Shown here: in pieces, positions 8,691 to 16,636 of the stretch
Position numbering within the stretch: position 1 is the stretch's first letter
How the letters are laid out: each line of letters starts with the position of its first letter
NCBI GenBank assembly: GCA_964627045.1
Contig: CAZVIK010000062.1
Span: 1-18,735, forward strand
Reading direction: 5' to 3'
DNA from: CAZVIK01 sp964627045
Lineage (GTDB): Bacteria; Acidobacteriota; Terriglobia; Bryobacterales; Bryobacteraceae
DNA: 18,735 nucleotides
Program-made: the position numbers and the translations under genes
The notes under the pieces: model-generated
Database searches by the model: none
Seen by the model: the letters and a program-made list of their open reading frames with translations, nothing else
What the model was told of the DNA's origin: nothing

Positions 8691-9149
8691 ATGATCAAGA
8701 ATTTTGAGGAAGTGAAGAAGCAACTTGGTGAGCTCTCGGACGTCGTGAACAAGTTCAAGTCCGAGGCCGTGCAACTCAAGATTGTTGAGCTTGTCTTTGC
8801 GGGACGAAGCGCACCCGTCGAGGAAGCCCTTGAAGAGGAAAACAGCCACCCGGCCCGGAAGCTGGACTGCAAGAAGCGGAAGGCCGTTACCGCCGCGACT
8901 CCCGCCAAGGCAGAGGGCAAGAAAACGCGGGCTCCTGGGAAGGGGCCGAAGGGTGCGCTTGAGGAATTCATCGGTGCGGGGTTCTTCAACCAGAAGCGGA
9001 CCATCGGGGACGTCGTTGAGCACTGCAAGGTGAAGGCGCGGAACTACAAGGCGAATGAACTCTCGGGACCGCTCGGTCGCTTGGTTCGTGATGAGCAGCT
9101 CTCCCGGTCGAAAAATGACGAAGGCCAGTTCGAGTACATCAAGAAGTAA
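8691..9149 (+). CDS. Small lysine-rich protein with a possible C-terminal winged-helix-like region
   Basis: This 152-residue protein is not assigned to a named family. Residues 1-40 look like an amphipathic helix (MIKNFEEVKKQLGELSDVVN). Residues about 55-90 are a basic, low-complexity linker rich in K, A and P. The last 60 residues contain FFNQKRTIGDVVEHCKVK and then YKANELSGPLGRLVRDEQL, which look like a helix-turn-helix or winged-helix unit, so it may bind nucleic acid. The ATG at 8691 has AGGTG five bases upstream. An in-frame GTG at 8667 with AAGGA nine bases upstream is a credible alternative and adds eight residues. It lies 149 bases after hsdR and overlaps the next gene by 35 bases, suggesting the two are expressed together. 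A regulator or antitoxin role is inference from this arrangement. Confidence 0.68.
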   Translation: MIKNFEEVKKQLGELSDVVNKFKSEAVQLKIVELVFAGRSAPVEEALEEENSHPARKLDCKKRKAVTAATPAKAEGKKTRAPGKGPKGALEEFIGAGFFNQKRTIGDVVEHCKVKARNYKANELSGPLGRLVRDEQLSRSKNDEGQFEYIKK

Positions 9150-9915
9150 GGCGCCGCTGGAACTCGCGCTTGCGAACGTCCCGGCGCAGTTCCGCACGAG
9201 GATTGTCAAAACGTTTCTGGACGTCAAGAAGCGGTTGGCTGAGGAGAACGATGAGTCGCTTGGGTTGGCGGCTGGCAAGTTCTGTGAGTCGGTTCTTCGT
9301 CTTCTGCAGCATGAGATTCTGAAGTCGTCCACGCCGTTTGGCCAGAAGATTCCTGATTTCTCGGTCGAGTGTCGGAAGCTCGTCGAGAGCCCGAAGACGG
9401 CTGGCCCGGAATCCCTGCGGGTGGTCGTGCCGAGGGCGCTCGTGTTCGTGTATACGTTGCGGAACAAGCGGGGTATTGGTCACGTGGGCGGTGACGTGGA
9501 CGCGAATCACATCGACGCGATGACCATCGCTCGGTCGTGCGACTGGATCGTTTGCGAGTTGATACGGACGTTCCACAACCTGTCGCTCGAAGAGGCCCAG
9601 GACATCGTCGACAATCTTGCCCAGAGGAACTTACCAGATGTTTGGAACGTGGCCGGTAAGAAGCGCGTCCTCCGTGACGGTCTTTGTTTCAAGGACCAGG
9701 TCCTTTTGCTCTGCTACGTGGAGCGAGAGAACGCTGTGTTCGCGGAGGACCTCCTCTCATGGGTGGAGCACTCGCACTCTACGAAGTTTCGGTCCAGTGT
9801 CCTCGGAGCGCTCCATGCTGCCCGACTGGTCGAGTACGACCGCGACAACGACCAGGTGATTCTGTCGCCAAAGGGCGTCAAAGAGGTCGAGACGCGAATC
9901 CTGAAACAACCTTGA
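9115..9915 (+). CDS. Protein with an RNKRGIGH motif, possible HEPN-like RNase/abortive infection protein
   Basis: The 266-residue protein has a helical N-terminal and middle region and a short, conserved-looking block LRNKRGIGHVGGDVDANHID at about 115-134. RNKRGIGH (116-123) fits the R-x(4-6)-H active-site pattern of HEPN ribonucleases, many of which act in toxin-antitoxin and abortive-infection systems. The C-terminal 80 residues (FAEDLLSWVEHSH onward, ending in VILSPKGVKEVETRI) look like a winged helix. The ATG at 9115 (MTKASSS) is chosen to minimise overlap; ATGs at 9055 and 9091 are in frame but lie deeper inside the previous gene. No clear Shine-Dalgarno precedes 9115, so translation is probably coupled to the upstream gene. 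Placement just after a type I RM operon and just before an attachment-like site suits a defence role. The HEPN assignment rests on one motif and is tentative. Confidence 0.66.
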   Translation: MTKASSSTSRSKAPLELALANVPAQFRTRIVKTFLDVKKRLAEENDESLGLAAGKFCESVLRLLQHEILKSSTPFGQKIPDFSVECRKLVESPKTAGPESLRVVVPRALVFVYTLRNKRGIGHVGGDVDANHIDAMTIARSCDWIVCELIRTFHNLSLEEAQDIVDNLAQRNLPDVWNVAGKKRVLRDGLCFKDQVLLLCYVERENAVFAEDLLSWVEHSHSTKFRSSVLGALHAARLVEYDRDNDQVILSPKGVKEVETRILKQP

Positions 9916-9939
9916 AGCCCAGAGAGTTTTGCCTCAGGG

Positions 9940-9961
9940 GTGACTCCGTTGTGACTCCGTT
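9940..9961 (+). repeat. Tandem 11-bp direct repeat GTGACTCCGTT x2
   Basis: GTGACTCCGTT occurs twice without a gap (9940-9950 and 9951-9961), 24 bases after the last gene of the left island and about 95 bases before the tRNA-Gly fragment. Closely spaced 10-11-bp repeats beside an attachment site are typical of tyrosine integrase arm-type or excisionase binding sites. That use is inferred from position. Confidence 0.6.
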
Positions 9962-10053
9962 CGCGGGCTTTTGGCGGGGAATTGTGGAAACGGCGTGGTG
10001 TTTGGTGGTGTTCTGGAAACGCGGTGATGTTCAATGCACGATGTTCTAGCGTT

Positions 10054-10098
<45 letters not shown>

Positions 10099-10460
10099 TA
10101 TTTTCAATAGCTTCCGTCGAGTCTCGCCTTGTTGATCTCTCTGCTATTGGAGCCAATTGGAGCCACTGCCTGCCATCCCACTTGATCTGAAGGACTTCTC
10201 GTGACTTGACTGCCAGCTTGGTGCTTTGGCAATCGGTCCACTCAAAGAAACCGGTTGTCGGGAACCACCTGGGCAGTCTTGGCGAACTCTGTTCAACGCC
10301 AGGGTTTTGGGGCAGGTCCGAGTCCAACACTCACCTGCAGGTACCAAGTCCGACCGTCCACCCTTCGACCGGCCACTGCATTGGGACTCACCGTCGCAGA
10401 CAACTGTGCTCCGGCGAGCCACGGTGCCATCCCGTGCGTTCCGGGGATTGAGAATCCTCA
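10099..10460. other. Non-coding gap between tRNA-Gly fragment and the vWA gene
   Basis: No convincing gene is present in these 362 bases. A minus-strand open frame here ends in METGLEPATSSLGKR, which is the tRNA-Gly sequence read backwards and is a well-known annotation artefact. The gap holds the TTGGAGCCA pair at 10147-10165. A plus-strand imperfect hairpin (10278-10303) is followed by GTTTT, but there is no plus-strand gene for it to terminate. Confidence 0.6.
10147..10165 (+). repeat. Paired direct repeat TTGGAGCCA, 10-bp period
   Basis: TTGGAGCCA occurs at 10147-10155 and again at 10157-10165, about 50 bases right of the tRNA-Gly fragment. The core TGGAGCCA appears as an inverted-orientation pair at 18648-18666, at the other end of the vWA/beta-module region. 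The layout resembles integrase arm sites at the two ends of one element. Confidence 0.65.
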
Positions 10461-11315
10461 TCACAACTGCGGTCGGCTGATAGCACTCGGTACGAGCCCT
10501 GGAAAGCCGGTCAGACCGTACGAGTCGAGCGTAACCGCGCCGCGGTCAGAGAAGTACTTAGTCCAGAATGCCGAGACGGTAGCCTCCGGGTGCCGGCCCC
10601 TAATCTGGAACGGCCGCACCAGAACGACCTTCACGGACTCGTATGCGATCCCGCGCCCTTCGCTCACGGCGGGGGGCTCAAAGGGAGAGGGCTCCGGATC
10701 CTCAACTAAGTCGCCCAAGATGAAGAGCCATCGTTCGTTTGCCTCCGGTGCCGCGAAGTGCGTTTCCAGGAAGTCGAGCGCCGAGAGATAACAACTGTGG
10801 TCCCCGGGCGCAGCCAGCGCCGCGACCCGGCCGCGCCATGTCTGCATCAGTTGGTCGCATTTCCGCCAGCAGTCGAGCAACTCCTGCGCTTCATGCACTT
10901 CGAAGCGGCCTCGATCCGCATACTCGGGTCGGACCTTGGGCAGCGCCTCCTCCCAGTCTCCGAAGATCCAGTTCCGCACCTCGTCATAGCCGTCGGGCGA
11001 ATCGCCGATCTGGTAGCAAGCGGCGAAGTCGCCTGGACCCAGCCGGTCGAGGATGCGGGTCTGGGCCGTCTTGCGGATCGCGGCGCACTGTGCAGGATTC
11101 ATCGAGGCGGTCTGGTCTGCCAGTATGACCACTTGGCGGAGGTATCCAGGCTCGCCGGGAGGCCGCCGAGGCGGCGGGGTCGGAGTGATCCGGCGGATGC
11201 CCTTTGTGAGCCCATACACTACACCGCCGAACAACGTCGCCGCACCCGCGACGGGTATCCATTGGCGGCGCGATAGCAGCACTGATTCATCGTCCGTTCT
11301 TCGGGGTCGCATCAT
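10461..11315 (-). CDS. Membrane-anchored von Willebrand factor A-like protein
   Basis: This 284-residue protein has one N-terminal hydrophobic segment (about 18-38) after a basic start, consistent with a signal anchor, and then a proline-rich linker. From residue 61 it resembles a vWA domain. The first strand QVVILADQTASM carries D67, T69 and S71, matching the D-x-T/S-x-S metal-binding (MIDAS) pattern. S174 in GDHSCYLSALDFL and D202 in WLFILGDLVED are plausible remaining MIDAS positions. vWA domains usually mediate protein contacts through a bound Mg2+. It is the last gene of the four-gene operon. Its ATG lies 29 bases inside the 3' end of the previous gene, with GGAG eight bases upstream; a second ATG follows immediately. 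The partner is unknown, although the upstream exported modular proteins are obvious candidates. Confidence 0.75.
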   Translation of the reverse strand: MMRPRRTDDESVLLSRRQWIPVAGAATLFGGVVYGLTKGIRRITPTPPPRRPPGEPGYLRQVVILADQTASMNPAQCAAIRKTAQTRILDRLGPGDFAACYQIGDSPDGYDEVRNWIFGDWEEALPKVRPEYADRGRFEVHEAQELLDCWRKCDQLMQTWRGRVAALAAPGDHSCYLSALDFLETHFAAPEANERWLFILGDLVEDPEPSPFEPPAVSEGRGIAYESVKVVLVRPFQIRGRHPEATVSAFWTKYFSDRGAVTLDSYGLTGFPGLVPSAISRPQL

Positions 11316-13653
11316 ACGGAATTCTCCTCTCTTTCCCCACTACATCCGTCTTTCGTTCGGTTTTCGGCTCCCACTCCCAATCCTTTGCCGCGGGCGTGCC
11401 GGAACCATGCGGCATGCGGGCGACAACCGGAAGACAAAGCAGGAATGCGCCCAGCTTCAGCCCAAGGCGGAGCGCAAAATAGAACAGCAACGTCTCAATC
11501 GCGCTCACGAAGAATCCCGCGACGCCCAGTGCGCCAGCCACGGCGACATCCGGGTTCTTGGTTATGTAGTAACGAAAATAAACGGTGCCCTGTAGAGCCC
11601 AGAGAGACGCCGTCACGAGCAGAACCAATGTGCCCAGAAACACGCGCGCCGCAGAGCGCGTGTATTCGACCACCAGGTGGAACAACACGCCCGCAAGTCC
11701 CGTGAAGATCATCAGGGTGCAGGTGAGGGCGCTGGCGGCAGCTAGCGGCATGCCAAACACCGTCTGTAGAACCACACAGTACAGGGGGAAGTACAGGAAC
11801 ATCGCCGTAATTCCGACGAGGCCCAGCATAACGCCGAGCACCGATGCAGAATCGAATTTCGCGTCGGCTACTCCTGAGAAATGCTCGGAGAGCCTTGAGC
11901 GGCCGCCCACCGGGTCGGCAGGTGACAAAAGACGCCGCGGCCGGAACGCCAGCCAGCCGAGCACCAGAATCAGCACGGACGCCAATACGATCAGCGAGTA
12001 CATAGCCACGCCTCCCAATCCAGACGATCGACTCCAACTCGCTTGCCCTGTTCCGTTCCAGCGGAGCGTGGCAAGCTGTGAATGCACGGAACCGTAGTTC
12101 CGAATCTCCTCCAGCGGCAGCCACTCCGGCGGTCGCGTCTCGCTCCAAAGAGCGATGGCTTCGAGGGTTCGGGCGGAGCGCACGGATCTTCCTCGCTCGT
12201 CGGACACATCGAGTGTCGGCGACTCCCATCTGCCCTCCGAGCAGGTGGTCGAACAGTGCACGCGGAGTCCGCGCGAGGCGTCCCCGACGCCCAAACAGAG
12301 AAACCCTTCTTCGCTCAGGCCGGATTGGGTCCCCCAAGCCTGCAGGTGGAGAGCGTTGCCCGCGGCGAACACCTTAGCGCTTTCCAGGGTGAGCGCCCCT
12401 GCCTGGGCCGAGGCCTTCTCCGGGCCGTTGGCGGCGAATGTGATCCATGGGGAGTGACCCAGCAGGAGATCGTGGACCTCCGTATACGGCAACTGCGTCG
12501 GCAACGCCTTGCGCGTGCTCACGAACGCGAACAGGCGCGCGGCGGACGGCAGTCTGGCCGCGGTGTTTCGTGCTATGGGCGTTACCCATCGGTTCCGCTC
12601 TATCAGCGCCGGCCCCACGATCATGATCCGGTTGTCAGCGTCCATGAACCCCAACCAGATTCCGCCGCTCACGGGCATGCGCTCGACCGAACCGCTGATT
12701 TCGCGCAGCGTCTCGAGGGCGGTCTGAACTTGAGGTGCGCTGCCCGGGGAAACCGCCCTGCCCTCCGCCACGAAACGCTCGATCCGCACTACAGGCGCAT
12801 CGTCCACTTCCGCGATCGGCCGCGGACGCATCTTGACGCCCACCGAAGCCGAGGCACGGCCGGCATAGGTTTCGACCCGGTCTGAAGCGATGTACTTCGC
12901 GTCTATCGGACGCGGCGTCCAAATGGCGAGTACGCGATGATGTGTCTGATACGGCTCACCGGGCTCGTTGAGTTCGGCGCCGCGCACGATCCAACTCTGC
13001 CCACTCCGTTCCGCAGGGCCGAGCACGCGGCAACGCCCTGCGCCATGAGGGCACGACAGTACATACACGGCCGCGTTTTCGTCGGCTCTGGGGCAACTCA
13101 GGCCGCCGGCGACATCGGCCACGTCGTCGACAAGCATGGATTCCCCTGAATCTACCGCCCGGCCACCGATCGTCGACAGCAGGATGCAGGCTGGAATCTC
13201 GGGCCGTGCCGCAATCTCGACGACACGGGATTCGGATCGCACCAGCGCCTTGGAAAGCCACTGATCCAACGGGAAGTCGCCGCCCGGCGGGCTCTCGGAG
13301 AAGACCGCCACCCGGATGGTGTAGGCCCGGGCGCGGCGATCTTCCTCGCCGAAACGCACGTTGGGGATGCGGTACACCCCCTCGCCAAGGTCCTCCACCG
13401 CGCAGTAGGCCCTGGCGGTGGCCGAGTCCCGCAGGTTCACGATGGCGCAGACCTTGGACTCGGGCAAGATCGCCCAGCCTTCAAACCGGATGCTCTCCCC
13501 TGCAGCCTCGTCCAGGCGCCGCAGGGCAACCTTGTCGACGTCCTTCAGGTTCTCTCCGCCTACCTCGAGCAACGTCACCTCCGGCTGTGCGGCGGCCAGA
13601 GCCAGACAAGCGAGCGTGAGAATACTGCAGCATCGCCAGGCATAGCGTGGCAT
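11287..13653 (-). CDS. Exported multi-module protein with C-terminal membrane domain
   Basis: This 788-residue protein is not assigned to a named family. It begins with a signal peptide (about 1-22, ending ALAAA). Roughly 500 extracytoplasmic residues follow, in which about four beta-rich units can be traced, each ending in a strand such as YTIRVAVFSES, HRVLAIWTP or ARLFAFVST. The last 245 residues carry hydrophobic segments at about 550-570, 604-628, 638-662, 669-690 and 704-746 (the last possibly two helices), then a charged tail rich in K, R and E. The start has AGGAGGA four bases upstream, overlapping the stop of the preceding gene nine bases away. The modules resemble those in the two upstream proteins, so the three likely act together at the cell envelope. 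Several cysteines in the exported part could form disulfides. Function unknown. Confidence 0.8.
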   Translation of the reverse strand: MPRYAWRCCSILTLACLALAAAQPEVTLLEVGGENLKDVDKVALRRLDEAAGESIRFEGWAILPESKVCAIVNLRDSATARAYCAVEDLGEGVYRIPNVRFGEEDRRARAYTIRVAVFSESPPGGDFPLDQWLSKALVRSESRVVEIAARPEIPACILLSTIGGRAVDSGESMLVDDVADVAGGLSCPRADENAAVYVLSCPHGAGRCRVLGPAERSGQSWIVRGAELNEPGEPYQTHHRVLAIWTPRPIDAKYIASDRVETYAGRASASVGVKMRPRPIAEVDDAPVVRIERFVAEGRAVSPGSAPQVQTALETLREISGSVERMPVSGGIWLGFMDADNRIMIVGPALIERNRWVTPIARNTAARLPSAARLFAFVSTRKALPTQLPYTEVHDLLLGHSPWITFAANGPEKASAQAGALTLESAKVFAAGNALHLQAWGTQSGLSEEGFLCLGVGDASRGLRVHCSTTCSEGRWESPTLDVSDERGRSVRSARTLEAIALWSETRPPEWLPLEEIRNYGSVHSQLATLRWNGTGQASWSRSSGLGGVAMYSLIVLASVLILVLGWLAFRPRRLLSPADPVGGRSRLSEHFSGVADAKFDSASVLGVMLGLVGITAMFLYFPLYCVVLQTVFGMPLAAASALTCTLMIFTGLAGVLFHLVVEYTRSAARVFLGTLVLLVTASLWALQGTVYFRYYITKNPDVAVAGALGVAGFFVSAIETLLFYFALRLGLKLGAFLLCLPVVARMPHGSGTPAAKDWEWEPKTERKTDVVGKERRIPYDATPKNGR

Positions 13654-13662
13654 AGTGTCCTC

Positions 13663-15216
13663 CTACTCGATGCGGACCGTTACGGGTTTGGAAAACGCCA
13701 GAACTCTCGCGAGCTCGGCGTCGTCCAGGGAGTTGATGCGTTCTTCCGATACGACTGCGATGAGCGTCACCCGTTCGCCACTTCGCCCCAGCTCCGACGG
13801 GAACGTCTCGTACTTCTCCCCGGCCACGGGCAGGGCGCGGCGCAGCAAGGTCCACATGGCGTCGCGTTCCGTGTGTCTATAAACCCAGACACGCTCGGCG
13901 CCGGTCGGTGAAGTGGACTTCATGTCCACCTCGACCGAAGCGACCCGTGGTGCGTGAAGTTCCTGACCCTCGCTTGCGGCCATCTGGCCCACCCGATCGA
14001 TCTGCGCCGTGACTTCGGGGAACACAACCACTTTCACTGGGTCCGAACTCGTGATGATCCTCGGATCCCGTATGCCTTCGGGCTTCGTCCGTGAGAGGAC
14101 GGCGACCAGTGTCCAGCGCTGTCCTGGTTTCCCGAGGTACAGGGGAGTGAACTCCCACGAGCGGTCATTCTTGACGCTGCCCGGCCCGATCATGGTCCAG
14201 GCGTCATTCTGGCCCTGCGGCGCACGAAAGAGCCAGACCTTCTCGCCCGCCGCGATCCCGCGCCCGGTGGCCGTGCCTGCGACCGCGCTCCGCTCGGGAA
14301 CGCGCCACTCCTGGTTTGGATCCACGCGGCGGAGATGAACATTCGTCAGCTCCAGCTTCACCTCCGTCGCCGGATTAACGGGGCGGTCTATCCGAATCAC
14401 CCGGGTATCGTTCGACTTCGCCAGGATTCGTCGCTTCTCAAACACTTCCCACGCGCTACGCGTGATCTCCTCCCGCGGCAGAGCCGGGTCTGCCAGCACG
14501 CAGAAGACGAGAAACTCTTTGTACGCATCCAAACCGTCTCGTCCAAAGACTGCGTTGCCCGTGAAGGTGCCGCGCACTCCGCTTCCGCCATGCATCACCC
14601 AAAAGGAGTCGCCCTCGAGCGGCACCACCACCACCTGCACCTCCGCCGATGCTGGCTTCCGGTAACGGCATTGGGCCGTCTCCTGCAAGCCGACTTTGTG
14701 GACCAGGCCCGGCGTGAGAGTGAACTGTCCGAGCTTGTCGAACTGCACTCTGGGCGCGCCGTCCCGGGCGGCCGCAGCGCGCCGCGGTGCCAGGACCGCC
14801 AACGGTTCTGAGATCGCCAGCGAAATGCGGCGCAGCATCTGCTCATCGAACGGACCGGGCGGTAGACTGCGCTGGGCACCCAGCAGTACGACTCGAAGGG
14901 CGCGAGGCCAGGTCCCCTCGAACTCCAGGCCTGAGAGCTTCCACGCCTGCACTCCGACGACAGTCTGGACCGGCTCCGCCAGGATCGTCCAACCGTCTTG
15001 TTCGGGTTCTTGAACCGCGGCCCGGATACACAGAACCTCCTTGTCTCCGGCGGGGCCCTCCACAAAACCCTCGAGTGTGAACTTGGAAACCTTCTCGGAC
15101 GTATTGAGGGCCACCGGGGCCCCGCCGTTGACCTTGGTAACGACAATACGAGGCGCGCCTGCTGCGACGAGCAGTTGCGCTGAAACAAGCGTCAGAACTA
15201 CAACCGGCTTTCTCAT
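13663..15216 (-). CDS. Secreted protein of four tandem beta-type modules
   Basis: This 517-residue protein has a signal peptide (about 1-21, VVLTLVSAQLLVAAGA) and no later membrane segment, so it is probably periplasmic or secreted. The mature part divides into four units of 115-135 residues marked by an aligned tryptophan: DGWTIL (W76), DSFWVM (W206), DAWTMI (W340) and DAMWTLL (W455). Some 10-20 residues later most units have an aromatic strand (AWKL, SWEF, KYETF) and then a hydrophobic strand (ALRVVLL, FLVFCVLA, WTLVAVLS, VTLIAVVS). The pattern suggests a beta-sandwich repeat, perhaps for binding, with no catalytic motif seen. The ATG overlaps the stop of the upstream gene (ATGA), so translation is probably coupled. 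No named family is recognised. Confidence 0.8.
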   Translation of the reverse strand: MRKPVVVLTLVSAQLLVAAGAPRIVVTKVNGGAPVALNTSEKVSKFTLEGFVEGPAGDKEVLCIRAAVQEPEQDGWTILAEPVQTVVGVQAWKLSGLEFEGTWPRALRVVLLGAQRSLPPGPFDEQMLRRISLAISEPLAVLAPRRAAAARDGAPRVQFDKLGQFTLTPGLVHKVGLQETAQCRYRKPASAEVQVVVVPLEGDSFWVMHGGSGVRGTFTGNAVFGRDGLDAYKEFLVFCVLADPALPREEITRSAWEVFEKRRILAKSNDTRVIRIDRPVNPATEVKLELTNVHLRRVDPNQEWRVPERSAVAGTATGRGIAAGEKVWLFRAPQGQNDAWTMIGPGSVKNDRSWEFTPLYLGKPGQRWTLVAVLSRTKPEGIRDPRIITSSDPVKVVVFPEVTAQIDRVGQMAASEGQELHAPRVASVEVDMKSTSPTGAERVWVYRHTERDAMWTLLRRALPVAGEKYETFPSELGRSGERVTLIAVVSEERINSLDDAELARVLAFSKPVTVRIE

Positions 15217-16442
15217 GAGTTCCCCCGCAGAGGATCAGTCGTGCAGAGCGTCCCCTTGTTGCTGCTGCCAACCTCCGGACCTGGATCGGCGCCGCCGAAG
15301 ACAGCGACGATCCGAAATCGTGCGCCGGCGCCGACGCCGACGTCTGCGTCCCACCTTGAATTGCGGATCCGCGCCTCGGCGGAATGCCAGCGGCCGGTCT
15401 CGTTCCAGGCCTTGTCATACCCGATCGCCATTACGCGTACGAGATCGTCCTCGAGCGCATTGGTCGAGCCGCCACTCACACGGAAGGTAGAGAACCCCGG
15501 GACAGCGCAGCCCGAAGCCGCCGGATGGCCGTCAATCCGGCTGATCGTTACCGCAGGCGCCGGGACCGGGACCAGCACCGAAATCGCACCGGGCGGCGGC
15601 AGTTCCACAAACGGAAACGAATGGTCGCCCTGCACAATCGCCAGATGGAACTGCGCCGTGGAAGGCGTCTGGTTGCGCCCGCGCGTTTCGAAAACGCTGC
15701 CCCAGGCGCCGGCGTGAACGGGGATTCGGCCCAGATCCTGCATCTCCGGTGCAGCTCGCCAAACCTGAACGAAGGAGTCGGGCGGCGCGTTGTGTACCTT
15801 GCCGGAAATTGCCGCCTTCGGCCCGTCGCGCGACGCCAACTCCACCTGCAACAAGGGCGAGCGGATGGTGACGACTTTCCGCTCCATTCCCCGGTCCAGT
15901 GCAATCTCGTACGCGCACAACTGTCCCGCTTCGGCGTCTAGCGTGAACGCCAACATCCACCGGCCCGGTCCCGTCTGCCGCGCCGGCGCCAGTGCCAGCC
16001 ACTCCTGGCTTCCCAGCTTGCGCGCCCGGAGGGATGGGAGTTCGCCGTCGTAGCTCCCTTCGATCGTTAGTGTCGGCGTCGCTTCCACGCTATCCGACCA
16101 CACCCGGCCGTTCACCAGGGCCAGACTCGCCGTTCCTGCCGTCTCGGGCCCGGTCGCGCCCCCTGGGAACAGCAGCGCCGTCAGCAGGAACACCGCGGCA
16201 CCGCCGGCCAGCGCGATTGTCAGGCCGGCGATCCGGCCGCGGGCGCGAGCCGGACCCAGGTGCCTGGCCAGCAGGCCGGCCCCGAGCGCCATGAAGAATC
16301 GAACCAGGAGTTGCCTCTCCTGGGTCCAGCGCGGATAGGAAAGAAAGATATAGAAGAGGATCAGGAGCAGGGCGCCCCCCAGCAGCTGGGGGACCCCGCC
16401 CTGAGGCGGATAGGGTTCGTGGCTGGATCGGCGAGCCGACAT
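15213..16442 (-). CDS. Membrane-anchored protein with N-terminal TM bundle and tandem beta-type modules
   Basis: First gene of the four-gene operon, 409 residues. The frame is open upstream to 16526, but the ATG at 16442 is chosen because a perfect AGGAGGT lies five bases before it. Three hydrophobic segments are seen at about 14-36, 45-62 and 72-93, the middle one weaker, in the order LLVRFFMALGAGLLARHLG then a GRIAGLTIALAGGAAVFLL helix. From memory this resembles the membrane module found next to pYEATS and other conflict-system domains, but that is unverified. With a basic N-terminus inside and three helices, the remaining 310 residues would face outside the membrane. They contain about three beta-type units (near W148, W228 and W352/W364) similar to those of the next two proteins. 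Function unknown; an anchor or sensor for the modular proteins is inference. Confidence 0.76.
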   Translation of the reverse strand: MSARRSSHEPYPPQGGVPQLLGGALLLILFYIFLSYPRWTQERQLLVRFFMALGAGLLARHLGPARARGRIAGLTIALAGGAAVFLLTALLFPGGATGPETAGTASLALVNGRVWSDSVEATPTLTIEGSYDGELPSLRARKLGSQEWLALAPARQTGPGRWMLAFTLDAEAGQLCAYEIALDRGMERKVVTIRSPLLQVELASRDGPKAAISGKVHNAPPDSFVQVWRAAPEMQDLGRIPVHAGAWGSVFETRGRNQTPSTAQFHLAIVQGDHSFPFVELPPPGAISVLVPVPAPAVTISRIDGHPAASGCAVPGFSTFRVSGGSTNALEDDLVRVMAIGYDKAWNETGRWHSAEARIRNSRWDADVGVGAGARFRIVAVFGGADPGPEVGSSNKGTLCTTDPLRGNS

Positions 16443-16514
16443 CGTCAACCTCCTGAGGAAGATTGCCGCATAAACATCTGCAATAATTTCATCGACATGA
16501 TCATCGGTTGTTAA

Positions 16515-16543
16515 CTTTACAATCACTTCATAAATGTGTCAAG
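16515..16543 (-). promoter_or_regulatory. Sigma70 promoter of the four-gene vWA/beta-module operon
   Basis: On the minus strand TTGACA (16543-16538) and TAAAGT (16520-16515) are separated by exactly 17 bases. The -35 is a perfect consensus and the -10 matches at four of six. Transcription should start near 16508, leaving a leader of about 66 bases before the ATG at 16442. Confidence 0.7.
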
Positions 16544-16568
16544 ATGTTGCGAATACATAGTTAGCGCA

Positions 16569-16591
16569 TATCAATGAAACAAAACGTGATA
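16569..16591. promoter_or_regulatory. Possible operator: TATCA / TGATA inverted repeat
   Basis: TATCA (16569-16573) and TGATA (16587-16591) form an inverted repeat with a 13-base spacer, between the two divergent promoters. A SorC-like regulator encoded next door could bind here to control both directions. The arms are short and the region is AT-rich, so chance is a real alternative. Confidence 0.3.
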
Positions 16592-16601
16592 AAAATTTCT
16601 G

Positions 16602-16630
16602 TTGATTTGAAGAATTAATTTTCGCATAAT
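16602..16630 (+). promoter_or_regulatory. Sigma70 promoter of the SorC-like regulator gene
   Basis: TTGATT (16602-16607) and CATAAT (16625-16630) are separated by 17 bases. The predicted transcription start, seven bases after the -10, falls on the GTG start codon at 16637, so the message may be leaderless. No Shine-Dalgarno is seen before this GTG, which agrees. Confidence 0.65.
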
Positions 16631-16636
16631 GTCCTC

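Noticed and set aside
16443..16526. Longer N-terminus (28 extra residues) for the first operon protein
   Set aside because: A perfect AGGAGGT directly precedes the ATG at 16442, and the extension lies in the AT-rich leader just downstream of the predicted transcription start.
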